DNA of 64,000 bases from Curtobacterium sp. A7_M15 (lineage in GTDB: Bacteria > Actinomycetota > Actinomycetes > Actinomycetales > Microbacteriaceae): assembly GCF_030705415.1 (NCBI RefSeq), contig NZ_JAUZED010000003.1:1-64000 (forward strand). The letters run 5' to 3'. The notes under the pieces were generated by a model, which worked only from the letters and a program-made list of their open reading frames with translations, had not been told where the DNA came from and searched no databases. This document shows positions 44,629-53,786 of this stretch, one piece after another. The position numbers were made by a program, and so were the translations under genes. Every line of letters starts with the position of its first letter. Position 1 is the first letter of the stretch.

Positions 44629-47102
44629 GAGGCGTCAGCTTTCGTCGAGTGTGCGCGTCGGTTGCGGACCAGGAGTGCGGCACCGCCACCGAGCAGAAGC
44701 ATCGCGAGCACGATCGTGCCGACCCCGAGCGGGCTGCCGGTGAACGCGAGGACACCACTCTCAGGCAGCCCTCCGGGCGGTTCCACCCCGGACCCGGGCA
44801 GTGGTGTAGGTGTCGGAGTGACCGGCGGGACGACGCTGTTCGCGGTGTTCGTGAACGCGCCGAGGTCCAGGCTCGGATCGTCCGCAGTGAGGGCGAAGCG
44901 GTGCGCCGTCGGGTCGAGCTCGTATCCGTCGGGAGCGGTCCGTTCGGTGAGGGTATAGGCACCGATCGGCAGACCCGTCACGCGGAACGCCCCCGCCGTC
45001 GGGTCCTCGTCGGCGGCGGTGTCGTCGGGGCCGGTGCGGTCGGCGATGACGGTGCTGCCGTCGGGTCCGGTGAGGGTCCAGTCCGACCCCGGCAGCAGGA
45101 CGCCGTCCGTGTCGGTCTTCGTCCAGGTCACGGTGCCGGTCACCGCGGGGGCGGGGTCGTTGCTGATCGCGCCGAGTTCCGCGGTGAGCGCGCCGGGACC
45201 GATTGTGATGGTGCGGGGTGTGATGTCAGGAAGGAACCCGTCGGGTGCTCGGGTTTCGGTCAGGGTGTAGTCGCCCCATGACAGGTCTTCAACGCGGAGT
45301 GCCCCTGCAGCGGGGTCGGCGTCACCTGTGCCGTTGTCGGCGACCTGCACCGCGTCGCCCCCGTCTGCCGGGGTGAGGGACCATTCGGAGCCTGCCAGGA
45401 GGGTGCCGTCCGGATCGGTCTTCGTCCACGAGATGCTGCCCGGAACCTGCTGCAACGTGTTCGTTACGACGACAGCCGTCGGGCCGGTGTCCCCAACGAC
45501 GGCGTGGTTCGGATCGATGGTGGGTGTTGACCAGGTGGTGTCGGGGATCGCTGCGGGGGTGTCTTCGGAGAAGGTGACGTCCGCGCCGGTCGGGATCGGC
45601 GGGCTCGTCGCCGTCTGGTCACGGATGAGTGTGAGGGTGCCGGATCCGGCCGGGTAGGTCTGCGTGGGGTCGTTCGCTGGCTGGTAGACGCCCGCCGGGT
45701 AGGAGTACCGCACCGAGAACGGCGCATCCGCCGGGAGCTGCGAGATGGCGTTCCCGGTCACACGCTTCGTGACCGACACGGTGCCCTGCGTGTAGGTCGG
45801 AACCGTGCTGGTGTCGTTGGCTGTGACTGGTGTGCCGTCCTCGTCGATGCCGGTGACCGTTGCGGTGTTGGTGAAGGTACCGGTGGACGCTTCGGCGGCG
45901 GTCAATGGCCCGTACGTGCCCGTGCACACGAACGAATTCGCGGCTGCGAGCGTTGTCGCCGGGCAGACGATGTCGGCGATCTTGGGATCGGTGACCGCGA
46001 CGCCTGTGAGGGTTTCGGCGCCGGAGTTGGTGACGACGAATGAGTAAGGGATGCGGTCACCCTCGGTGAAGATCGTGTTTGGGGTGCCGGTGCGGTCGGT
46101 GTGGTCGACGGTCTTCACCAGGTTGATCGCACCTAGGGCGTTGACCGTCGACACAGCGACGTTACGGATCATGTGGACCTCGTGGCCGCCGCCGGTGGAG
46201 GCAGCGAACCCGAACTTCAGTGTTGCGGGCGCCGGGGTGTTGGCTCGCTGGGTCAGGATGACCGTGCCGTTGATCTCCACCGTGACCGACGGGTAGGGAT
46301 CGGCCGAGGTGGTCGGGGAGATCGTGACCGTTACTCGCTGCGGTGTGCCCTGCGCGCCGCCGGGCGCGACCGCGGGGGCGTTGCGGAGCTGGCCGTAGCG
46401 TTCGTACCCGAGCAGGCAGTACCCGCCGAGGCCATCCCCAGAGCCGCGGAGGGCAACGGAGCCCGGGGAGAACACGCCGACACCGTCCGGGCAGCGCACT
46501 CCGACGAACGGCTGGTTCTCGTAGTTGCCGTACACGTCCAAGCCGACGCCGAGGTAACCGTGCTCGAGGCCGGCTGACCCGCCCTGGGTGGCGTAGCCGA
46601 GTGAACCGCCTTGGGGGCCGGTCTGGTTCAGTGTGTAGGAACCGTCGGAGAGGAAGAACCCGATGCCGTCCGCGGGTCCGTCGCCGGTGCTGGTCGCCGC
46701 GTACTGGTACTGGTCGAAGGAGACCACCAACCCGGCCGACGACGGGAACGCCCGGTCGAAGACGGCACCGCCGGAGCGGAAGTACCCGTTGTCGGTGAGC
46801 TGCAAGTAACCGTCCGTGCCGGAACCGAGGTTCATGACGCTGTCGGTCAGTTGTGTACACCCTCCCAGCGCCGAGGCATCCGCTGGCGCCGCGGTTCCCG
46901 CCGTCTGCGCGGTCAAGCAGGCGTCGTTCAGCGGCAGCCAGCGTGGATCCTGCACGGTCGCGTTCTGGAACGTCTCCTGATCCAGCGTCGATCCCGCCGC
47001 GTACGCCGGCTGCGGCACTGCAGCCGCACCGAACCCGATAAGTCCGAGCACGACGAGTGCCCCGACCAGTTTCGACGGTTTGCCACCTTGCTGCTGCCTC
47101 AT
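44625..47102 (-). CDS. Cell-wall-anchored adhesin with lectin-like and SpaA domains
   Basis: An 825-residue surface protein. Signal peptide (LVGALVVLGLIGFGAAAVPQ, cleavage after AYA); L-type-lectin-like domain at about 40-320 (FDQYQYAATSTGDGPADGIG, LGVGLDVYGNYENQPF, FGFAAS). Next a DUF11-type repeat (IPYSFVVTNSGAETLTGVAV), a DUF5979-like segment, and two SpaA-type domains (SISWTKTDPDGTLLAGSEW and TVTWTKTDTDGVLLPGSDW, each ending YTLTE-APDG). The C-terminus has a sorting signal, LAFTG, a hydrophobic helix and RNRRAHS. It is a sortase substrate that probably binds glycans. AGGGAG precedes the ATG. Confidence 0.88.
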   Translation of the reverse strand: MRQQQGGKPSKLVGALVVLGLIGFGAAAVPQPAYAAGSTLDQETFQNATVQDPRWLPLNDACLTAQTAGTAAPADASALGGCTQLTDSVMNLGSGTDGYLQLTDNGYFRSGGAVFDRAFPSSAGLVVSFDQYQYAATSTGDGPADGIGFFLSDGSYTLNQTGPQGGSLGYATQGGSAGLEHGYLGVGLDVYGNYENQPFVGVRCPDGVGVFSPGSVALRGSGDGLGGYCLLGYERYGQLRNAPAVAPGGAQGTPQRVTVTISPTTSADPYPSVTVEINGTVILTQRANTPAPATLKFGFAASTGGGHEVHMIRNVAVSTVNALGAINLVKTVDHTDRTGTPNTIFTEGDRIPYSFVVTNSGAETLTGVAVTDPKIADIVCPATTLAAANSFVCTGTYGPLTAAEASTGTFTNTATVTGIDEDGTPVTANDTSTVPTYTQGTVSVTKRVTGNAISQLPADAPFSVRYSYPAGVYQPANDPTQTYPAGSGTLTLIRDQTATSPPIPTGADVTFSEDTPAAIPDTTWSTPTIDPNHAVVGDTGPTAVVVTNTLQQVPGSISWTKTDPDGTLLAGSEWSLTPADGGDAVQVADNGTGDADPAAGALRVEDLSWGDYTLTETRAPDGFLPDITPRTITIGPGALTAELGAISNDPAPAVTGTVTWTKTDTDGVLLPGSDWTLTGPDGSTVIADRTGPDDTAADEDPTAGAFRVTGLPIGAYTLTERTAPDGYELDPTAHRFALTADDPSLDLGAFTNTANSVVPPVTPTPTPLPGSGVEPPGGLPESGVLAFTGSPLGVGTIVLAMLLLGGGAALLVRNRRAHSTKADAS

Positions 47103-47227
47103 GACGCTCCCTGCGCTTCGTCACGAACACACATCTTTGTGTCCCCAACACGAAATTTAGTCAACTGACAGAAATAGCGGTACCCCTCCACCCACTTCAG
47201 CTCGAGAATGTGATGTAGGCGCAGGCG

Positions 47228-48336
47228 TCAGTGTTGTTTGGCGTTCTGTGCGGGGATGACGACGCGTCGGATGATCAGCAGGCTGGCGGTCGTGACCGGC
47301 ATCGCGACCAGCGCACCGGTGAGCCCGAGCAGCGTTCCACCGACGAGAGCACCAATGATGACGAGCAGCACCGGTACAGCGAGAACCTTCCCCATCACGC
47401 GAGGGGTGAGGACGTAGGCCTCGATCTGCATGTAGACCAGGTAGTACAAGCCGATAGCGATCGCTGTCGATGGCCCGGCCGTCAACCCGACGAGGACGGT
47501 CAGGATTGTCGCGAGGACGGATCCGACCAGCGGGATCAGGGCGACGAAGAAGACGATGACAGCGACCGCGGGTGCGAACGGCACGCCCACGATCAGCATC
47601 ACCACGAACCCCAGGCCGGCGTTCAGCGCCGCCAGCAGGAGCATCCCGCCGACGTACCGGCCGGTTGAGACGGCGATTTCGGAACCAGCGACGTGACCAA
47701 CGTTCGAGACCTCGCCGGGACGAGGGCGAGCATCCCGGCACCTACCTGCGGCAACGTCGCGAGCAGGCACAACGCCAGCACCCCGATCGTCACGATCGCG
47801 GACACCGTCCCGAAGACGCCGATCCCGGTCGACACGGCTCCGCTGGTCAACTTCTCCAGCACAGCCGGACGCGTCAGCGCGTGCTGACCTTGCTCGAGCA
47901 GCACCTCGACGTTCACGCCGATGGGCAGCAGGCTCTGCAGGTGCCCGAGCCATGCCTGATCGCCGATCGACGCGACCAGCTGGGGTGCATCCGCGATGAG
48001 CTTCCGCATCTGGGCGAGCACGGTCGGGATCACCAGGGCCACCGCACCTGCAAGAAGCAGCCCGCCACCGGCGACCACGACCGGCACCGCCTGAGATCGT
48101 GACAGTCCGTGCCGGATCAGCCCCCGCACAACCGGGTTGCAGCCCAACGCTACGAACACCGCTAGTCTCACCCAGGTCATCACGCCACCAAGACGCACCA
48201 TCCCGACGGCGACCCCGACCGCGGCGGCACCACCGAGAACGAACCAGAATCCCGTCCGGAACGGTGAAGTGGACGAGCTGCCGGGATCGGAAGCACGTCG
48301 ACGGACAGGACGACGCAACACGGGGCGACGATGCAA
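47228..48336 (-). pseudogene. AI-2E family transporter, frameshifted
   Basis: The minus strand encodes an AI-2E/PerM-family membrane protein from TTG 48336 (GGAGGAATCACC upstream). MTWVRLAVFVALGCNPVVRG and a VPVVVAGGGLLLAGAVALVI helix follow, up to about 47690. There the frame shifts by a one-base-deletion class change. It continues as SEIAVSTGRYVGGMLLLAAL, a GLTAGPSTAIAIGLYYLVY helix and VIIGALVGGTLLGLTGALVA. All eight or so helices are present, so the gene is whole apart from the shift, which may be a sequencing error. Family members export small molecules. Confidence 0.78.
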
Positions 48337-48375
48337 GGTGATTCCTCCGATCAGTGAAGCAGCTGGACCAGAGCT

Positions 48376-49278
48376 TCAGATGCCGGGCATGGTTCCGCGG
48401 CCTGTTGACCATGCAGCGTGCCACGCGTCGAGCTGTGCTATCCGGTCTTGAGTGAGGCGGCGCTGCTGGGAGAGTCGCCGCTGTCGAAGCAGCCATCGGC
48501 CGATCGCGACCCCGTCACCGTCTACCACCCGAACACCGGGAATGCGGTCGTTGTGCTGTGTCGACCAGGCAGCGACGCGGTCCAGCATCCGGGCAAAGTG
48601 CGCATCCTCCCGGCGTTGCCGCGCAGGGTCGTCCGCTGACTCGCGAAGCTTCCACACGATTCCGAGTGCTTCCAACTGGGCGACGCGTGACGGTGTCAGC
48701 ACGCCCGACCGGTACTCCACCCGTCGGGAGTCCACCCACCGGCCCAGGTGCAGTCCGTCCTCGGTGATGAACCATTGCGGGACCAGCACGTCTCCATGGC
48801 CGTCGCGATACCGCGTTAGCGCTGCGATGGCGGCCACCCAGGCATGTTCAGCATTGCGGACTTCCCACACGAACCCCAACGCCACCAATTCCGGCCACAA
48901 TCGGAGCGCACGATCGGGGTCAGCCGACCACTGCTTCCGTCGGGACTGCACCCACGTTCCCAACGGAAAGCCACTAGCCGTGCGGAACGTGTGTGGAACC
49001 AGACCGTGCTCATGTTGTCGGGCGAACGCCGCGAATGCGGCAATCCCTGCTTCCCGTGCGTAGACCGTCCACCGCACTCCGAGATCGTTGAGACGTTCCC
49101 GTCGGTCGGGCGGCAACCGGCCGTCCGCGGCAAGCGTGCGCTGACGATGCAGCCATGCGCCCAGCGGCGCTCCTGAAGCCGTTCTGTGAGACCGCGGCAC
49201 GTCAACATGACCGCGCTCCGCCCCGAACGCGGATAGAGACTTGGCCATCGCTTCCCACCGTCGCTGCAGCTCCCCCAC
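48376..49278 (-). CDS. Stand-alone helicase-associated (HA) repeat protein
   Basis: A 300-residue protein made of four HA-type repeats of about 65 residues. Each has a W..M or W..A helix, a GH--VP or similar turn, a T-dG--LG-W motif (SGAPLGAWLHRQRTLAADGR, SGFPLGTWVQSRRKQW, DGLHLGRWVDSRRVEY, DGVAIGRWLLRQRRLSQQRR) and an L--LG--W end. HA repeats normally follow helicases and bind DNA; no helicase is attached or adjacent here. GTG 49278 is chosen because it begins the first repeat. Role unknown; DNA binding is inferred. Confidence 0.75.
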   Translation of the reverse strand: MGELQRRWEAMAKSLSAFGAERGHVDVPRSHRTASGAPLGAWLHRQRTLAADGRLPPDRRERLNDLGVRWTVYAREAGIAAFAAFARQHEHGLVPHTFRTASGFPLGTWVQSRRKQWSADPDRALRLWPELVALGFVWEVRNAEHAWVAAIAALTRYRDGHGDVLVPQWFITEDGLHLGRWVDSRRVEYRSGVLTPSRVAQLEALGIVWKLRESADDPARQRREDAHFARMLDRVAAWSTQHNDRIPGVRVVDGDGVAIGRWLLRQRRLSQQRRLTQDRIAQLDAWHAAWSTGRGTMPGI

Positions 49279-49321
49279 ACCCCCATTGTGCTGAACCTGG
49301 CCGTAACGAGACGATGGTGGC

Positions 49322-49609
49322 GTGTTGCAGCCAGCGCCCGGACGACGATTCTCAGGCGATTCGCCCCGTCCCGGATGGCTGATTGCCGGCATGATGGTTC
49401 TCGTCGCGGGAGCCGTCGCCGCAGTGATCGGGTTGCTTCTCCAACACGCTGCCGCCGAACAAGCCGACACGTTCCACCCAGCCACCGCTGAGGTGATCCA
49501 TAGCATCAACCATGCGAGCATGGTCGGGTCGATCTGGGCATGCAGCGGCGCCATTGCCACCCTCATCGGCATCACGCTCGTCGCGTTCGCACTTCGACGA
49601 AACCGCTGA
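49322..49609 (+). CDS. Small two-helix membrane protein
   Basis: A 95-residue protein from GTG 49322 with helices GWLIAGMMVLVAGAVAAVIG and MVGSIWACSGAIATLIGITL and a basic C-terminus. Divergent from the HA-repeat gene. No family is recognised. A 7-bp tandem repeat begins immediately after its stop. Confidence 0.55.
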   Translation: MLQPAPGRRFSGDSPRPGWLIAGMMVLVAGAVAAVIGLLLQHAAAEQADTFHPATAEVIHSINHASMVGSIWACSGAIATLIGITLVAFALRRNR

Positions 49610-49610
49610 C

Positions 49611-49650
49611 CAGCCATCAGCCATCAGCCATCAGCCATCAGCCATCAGCC
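49611..49650. repeat. Heptanucleotide tandem repeat CAGCCAT x5.7
   Basis: Five perfect CAGCCAT units plus CAGCC lie in the short gap between the small membrane protein and the DUF805 remnant. The unit length is not a multiple of three and the repeat is intergenic. Confidence 0.92.
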
Positions 49651-49702
49651 CGAGCGTCTCAGTACGCAGGAGTCTGTTTGTGAACCTCGGATCGATAACG
49701 GT

Positions 49703-50240
49703 TCAGTTCGAAGCGTCGAAGCGCTCCCCAGCACCACGCGAAGGGAAAATAGCAAGTGTGCCCGCTATGAGGATGGCGGCTGCAAACGAGATTGTGGAGC
49801 AAGCCCAAAGAGTGCTTGCTCGAGCAGCTATAAGCTCTCCCCCTTCCGGGATCGATACCGCTCCGAGTAGAAACAGGAATGCGCCGAAAGCTGCTACGCA
49901 CCATCCCGGGAAGCTGTACCAGGCTGACAGATCGGCGTCGTGAAGCCGTCGGCTGGTCAGCGTTACTGTCGGGATGATCAGGAGTATCACCCAACCCACA
50001 CCGATCGCAATCGACAGTCGCCCTGCTGCATCATCGATGCATGCAACACAGCACACCTACTGTTCCCACTGCTGAGGCAATGAGCAGCCACCACCAGTAC
50101 TCACTCCGTGATGCCCGCCCCGTTGTGATGAAAAAACCAGTCCAGAAACGTCGTACTGCTGTCGCCGGAGAAGCGTTCATCCATGGTGCGGATTGGTCGC
50201 GCGGACCAATAGCCTCTTTCGTGATTCCCATATCTATCAT
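49703..50240 (-). pseudogene. DUF805 family membrane protein, frameshifted
   Basis: The minus strand encodes FWTGFFITTGRASRSEYWWW and then, after a one-base-class shift near 50040, GVGWVILLIIPTVTLTSRRL and HDADLSAWYSFPGW. The two frames together make a complete DUF805 protein similar to that at 43464-43979. It is either a pseudogene or carries a sequencing error. Confidence 0.7.
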
Positions 50241-51292
50241 GGATGCACAAGAATTTTGACGTGTTGGTCGCTGTGCTGGATCAGTTGCTCGAACCCTTCG
50301 TCGATGAGGTCGTCGAGCGCGATTTTGCTGGTGATGAAGGGAGCGAGGTCAAGGGCCCCGGATTGCACCATGTCGATTGTGGCGACGTGATCGTTGGCGT
50401 ACGCGATCGTGCCCCGAAGGTCAACCTCTTTGGTGACGAGCTTTTCGAGGTCGACCACTGGCCGGTGTCCCCAGATGGACACGTTGACGATGACACCTCC
50501 GGGTCGAACAGCCACAAGCAAGGTGTCGAGGACGGCGTCCACGCCGGCGCACTCGAAGGCGACGTCAGCGCCGCGACCGTCGGTGAGTTCATCGACGCGG
50601 GTGGGGACATCCTCCTCGGTGGGATCGATGACATGGTGCGCAACGCTCGTTGCACGGGCTTTTTGCATCCGTGCGGTGCTGACTTCGCTGAGGATCACGG
50701 TGAGCCCTTCGGCTTTGCACACTGCAGCGGTGAGGAGTCCGATGGGACCGCCGCCGCCGACCAGCGCCACATCGCCTGCGTGCGCGCCGCTGCGTTTGAC
50801 GGCGTGGTGCGCTACCGACAAGGGCTCGATGAGCGCCGCCTGGTCGAGCGGCATAGCGCCGACGGGGTGCACCCAGCGCCGTTCGACGGCGATCTGTTCG
50901 GAGAGTCCTCCCCCGCGACCGGCGAGTCCGATGAAGTTCATGTCGCGGGAGAGTTGGTACTCCGACGTCGCGGAGGTGTCGGCATCTGCTCGGATGATGT
51001 ACGGCTCAACGACGACGCTTTCTCCGACTTTCAGGTCGGAGACCCCTTCGCCGAGAGCGGCCACCGTGCCGGACATCTCGTGGCCGAGGACGATGGGCGC
51101 TGATTCTCCGGAGACCGGATGCGGGTGCCCAGCAGGGGGAACGAAGATCGGCCCGTCAAGGTACTCGTGGAGATCTGTTCCGCAGATTCCGCACCAGGCG
51201 ACGTCGATCAGGACTGAGCCTGGCTGAACGGTCGGGGCCGGAATGTCCTCGATGCGAATGTCGCCGCGGTCGTAATAGCGTGCTGCTTTCAT
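50237..51292 (-). CDS. Zinc-dependent 2,3-butanediol dehydrogenase-type MDR oxidoreductase
   Basis: A 351-residue medium-chain dehydrogenase. Catalytic zinc ligands are in CGICGTD (Cys37) and GHE (His71, Glu72); the Rossmann motif is VALVGGGGPIGLLTAA. WCGICGTDLHEYLDGPIFVP, then PPAGHPHPVSGE, is the signature of (R,R)-butanediol dehydrogenases that interconvert acetoin and butanediol. It ends the long minus-strand operon headed by YczE/DUF1269/AspT. Converting acidic pyruvate overflow to neutral butanediol would fit an acid-tolerance theme; that is inference. Confidence 0.82.
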   Translation of the reverse strand: MKAARYYDRGDIRIEDIPAPTVQPGSVLIDVAWCGICGTDLHEYLDGPIFVPPAGHPHPVSGESAPIVLGHEMSGTVAALGEGVSDLKVGESVVVEPYIIRADADTSATSEYQLSRDMNFIGLAGRGGGLSEQIAVERRWVHPVGAMPLDQAALIEPLSVAHHAVKRSGAHAGDVALVGGGGPIGLLTAAVCKAEGLTVILSEVSTARMQKARATSVAHHVIDPTEEDVPTRVDELTDGRGADVAFECAGVDAVLDTLLVAVRPGGVIVNVSIWGHRPVVDLEKLVTKEVDLRGTIAYANDHVATIDMVQSGALDLAPFITSKIALDDLIDEGFEQLIQHSDQHVKILVHP

Positions 51293-51335
51293 GTGTGTCT
51301 CCTGGGGTGTAAGTGCGGCTGCGTTTGGTGTCGGG

Positions 51336-53780
51336 TCAGCCGATGAGGCTCGGGCGGAGATCTCGCAGCTGGCGAGTTCGCCGCTGTCGCGCGGCGGCGA
51401 GGGCAGTGATTGTGAGGGCCGCGACGAGCCATCCGATGAGCACTGCCGCGTCTGACCATGCGGTAGCGATCGATCCGCCGTACATGAGCTGCCGAAGTGC
51501 GTCGACGGAGTAGCTCATGGGAAGGAGGTGGTGGAGCGCGGCCAGCGGCGGCGGCAGGGTCTGCCACGGGAACGTGCCGCCTGCGGTGACGAGTTGGAGC
51601 AGCATCAGAACGAGGCCGAGGAACTGCCCGACGGAGCCAAGGAGCACGTTCAAGACGAGGATGATGGCTGCGAAGGTCGCCGAGGCGAGGATCATGATCG
51701 CGATCGTGCCGGCGACATGGACGACGCCGAAACCGAGCGCGAAACGGACGATGCAGTACAGAGCGATCATCTGAATGACACCGAGGATGGCGGGCGTGAG
51801 CCAACCGCCGAGGGTGATGCTGATCGGTCCGCGCAGAGCTGAGATCGCCCGCTTCGAGAGCGGTTTGAGGATCAGGAAAAGGGCGTACATCCCGATCCAG
51901 GCGGCGAGCGAGATGAAGAACGGGGCGAGCCCAGCGCCGTACGTGCCGGCGGCGGCGATGTTGTCATCGGTGACGTCGGTCGGGTTCGAGATGACGGCTG
52001 ATTGCTTGTTGCGGCTCGCAGTGTCGGATGCTGGGATTTGCTGCTGCCCCTTGGCTAGCCCTGACGACAGTTCACGTGCTCCGTCGGTGAGTTTGGCGAG
52101 GCCGTTCTGCAGCGAGCCAACTCCGGTGTCGACTTGGGACGCTCCGTCGGCGAGTTGTGCGGTGCCTTGTTGCAGGGCGGGGGCAGCGGCCGCGAGTGCT
52201 TTGGTGCCAGCAGCGAGTTGTGAGGCGCCAGTGTCGAGTCGGGTTGCTCCGCTCGCCGCTTCCTGGATGCCGTTTGTCAACGCGGGCGCCGCCGATGCGA
52301 GCGCTGTTGTGCCGCCGGCGAGCTGCTGTGCTCCCTTCGAGGCGTCGCTGATTCCCGACGCAAGTGCTGGGCTTGCCTTCGCGAGCCGTCCAGTGCCGTC
52401 GGCGAGTTGCGTTGCTCCGCTTGATGCTTTCTGAACTCCGGCCGCAAGTGTGGGGGCTGCTTCGGACAGTGTTTTCGTGCCGTTGGCGAGTTGTGAGGCG
52501 CCAGCAGCGGACTGACTGATCCCTGCGGTGAGGGCCGGCGCCGTTGACGCGATTTGCCCGGTCGCGTCGGCGACCGTCTGGCTCCCTGCGCGGACGGACT
52601 CGATCTCGCTGATGAGGGCAGATTTCTGCTCCGCTGTGAGATTCGAAGCGTTGACGAGGGGAACGAGCCGCTGCTGGAGGTCGGTGGTCCCACCGGCGAC
52701 CTGCTGGGCGCCGTCGTTGAGGGCGCTCGTCTGTGTTGGCAGGTTCGTCGTCTGATTACTGAGGGCGGTGAGCCCCGTTGCGAGCTGTTGTGCACCGGTG
52801 TTGAGGGCAGCGGTCTGCCCGGGCAGCTTGGCTGTGCCGTCGTCGATCGTGTTCAGCCCGGCTGCGAGCTGTTGTGCACCGGTGTTGAGGGCAGCGGTCT
52901 GTTCGGGCAGCTTGGCTGTGCCGTCGTCGATCGTGTTCAGCCCGGTTGCGAGTTGCTGCGCCCCGTCATCCAGGGCGGACGTGCTCGCTGGCAGTTGAGC
53001 ACTCCGGCGGTCAAGTTGTTGAAGACCCTCTCCGAGCGCGCTTGCACCTGTCGCGAGTTGCTGCGCACCGTCGTTGAGCTCGTTGGCTTGCGCAGGAAGG
53101 CGTCGTGTCTTGGCGGCGAGCTCTGAGGCTCCGTCGCTGACGGCCGCGGATCCGTCTTTGAGGGTGCTGGATCCGCGTTGTGCGGTAGTGGCGCCGGCGG
53201 CGAGCTTGTCGGCACCTGACACGGCGGAGCCGAGTTGGTCGCGGATGTCTGACAGGCCGACGAGCAGTGTTTTCGCGGCTTCTCTGCCGACTTGTTGTTG
53301 CACTGCTTGGCGGAGTGTCTTGCCTGCCTGCTCGGCGATGGTGGACGCGAGGTAGGAGTTCGTGTCCGCCGTGGTGAGGATGATCTTGGCTTGCCGTGGC
53401 TTCTCAGTCGAAGCGCTGGTGAGGTCGCTTGAGAAGCTGCTCGGGATGGTGACGACGAAGTCGTAGCGTCCACTCCGCACTCCAGCGGCAGCCGTCCGAG
53501 TTGAGGCGGTGTGCCAAGCGAATGTGTTGCCGCTGACGGCTCGGTCTTGGACGTCTTTGCCGTAGTTGACGCTCTGGCCGTCAGTGTTCGTGGATCCGAG
53601 GTCCGAGTTGACGATCGCTGCTGGGATGTTGTGGAGGCGTGCGTAGGGGTCCTGGTTGGCCCAGAGGTACGCGCCGCCGTACATGAGCGGAACGATCATC
53701 AGCGCGACGAACGCCAGTCGAGCCATCGGTGTCGCGGTGAGTCGTGCGAGCTCCGTTCGGATGAGAGCGAGCAGGGTCAT
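51336..53780 (-). CDS. YhgE/Pip family membrane protein
   Basis: An 814-residue protein with one N-terminal membrane helix (LAFVALMIVPLMYGGAYLWA) and an extracytoplasmic domain with the YhgE/Pip opening (NQDPYARLHNIPAAIVNSDL). A roughly 400-residue region follows, built of GA-QLA-G heptad-like repeats with A/L-rich stalks. The C-terminal membrane domain has five or six helices (FFISLAAWIGMYALFLILKP ... PILGVIQMIALYCIVRFALG, quoted in part). The family includes the lactococcal phage infection protein Pip and pairs with ABC-type proteins. The adjacent upstream gene is a degenerate ABC-like protein, so the two likely form a complex. Confidence 0.87.
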   Translation of the reverse strand: MTLLALIRTELARLTATPMARLAFVALMIVPLMYGGAYLWANQDPYARLHNIPAAIVNSDLGSTNTDGQSVNYGKDVQDRAVSGNTFAWHTASTRTAAAGVRSGRYDFVVTIPSSFSSDLTSASTEKPRQAKIILTTADTNSYLASTIAEQAGKTLRQAVQQQVGREAAKTLLVGLSDIRDQLGSAVSGADKLAAGATTAQRGSSTLKDGSAAVSDGASELAAKTRRLPAQANELNDGAQQLATGASALGEGLQQLDRRSAQLPASTSALDDGAQQLATGLNTIDDGTAKLPEQTAALNTGAQQLAAGLNTIDDGTAKLPGQTAALNTGAQQLATGLTALSNQTTNLPTQTSALNDGAQQVAGGTTDLQQRLVPLVNASNLTAEQKSALISEIESVRAGSQTVADATGQIASTAPALTAGISQSAAGASQLANGTKTLSEAAPTLAAGVQKASSGATQLADGTGRLAKASPALASGISDASKGAQQLAGGTTALASAAPALTNGIQEAASGATRLDTGASQLAAGTKALAAAAPALQQGTAQLADGASQVDTGVGSLQNGLAKLTDGARELSSGLAKGQQQIPASDTASRNKQSAVISNPTDVTDDNIAAAGTYGAGLAPFFISLAAWIGMYALFLILKPLSKRAISALRGPISITLGGWLTPAILGVIQMIALYCIVRFALGFGVVHVAGTIAIMILASATFAAIILVLNVLLGSVGQFLGLVLMLLQLVTAGGTFPWQTLPPPLAALHHLLPMSYSVDALRQLMYGGSIATAWSDAAVLIGWLVAALTITALAAARQRRTRQLRDLRPSLIG
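52782..52949. repeat. 84-bp tandem duplication inside the YhgE/Pip gene
   Basis: Two almost identical 84-bp units encode the 28-residue stalk repeat TAALNTGAQQLA(A/T)GLNTIDD. The near-identity at DNA level indicates a recent duplication within the stalk. Confidence 0.8.
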
Positions 53781-53786
53781 TGGGAC

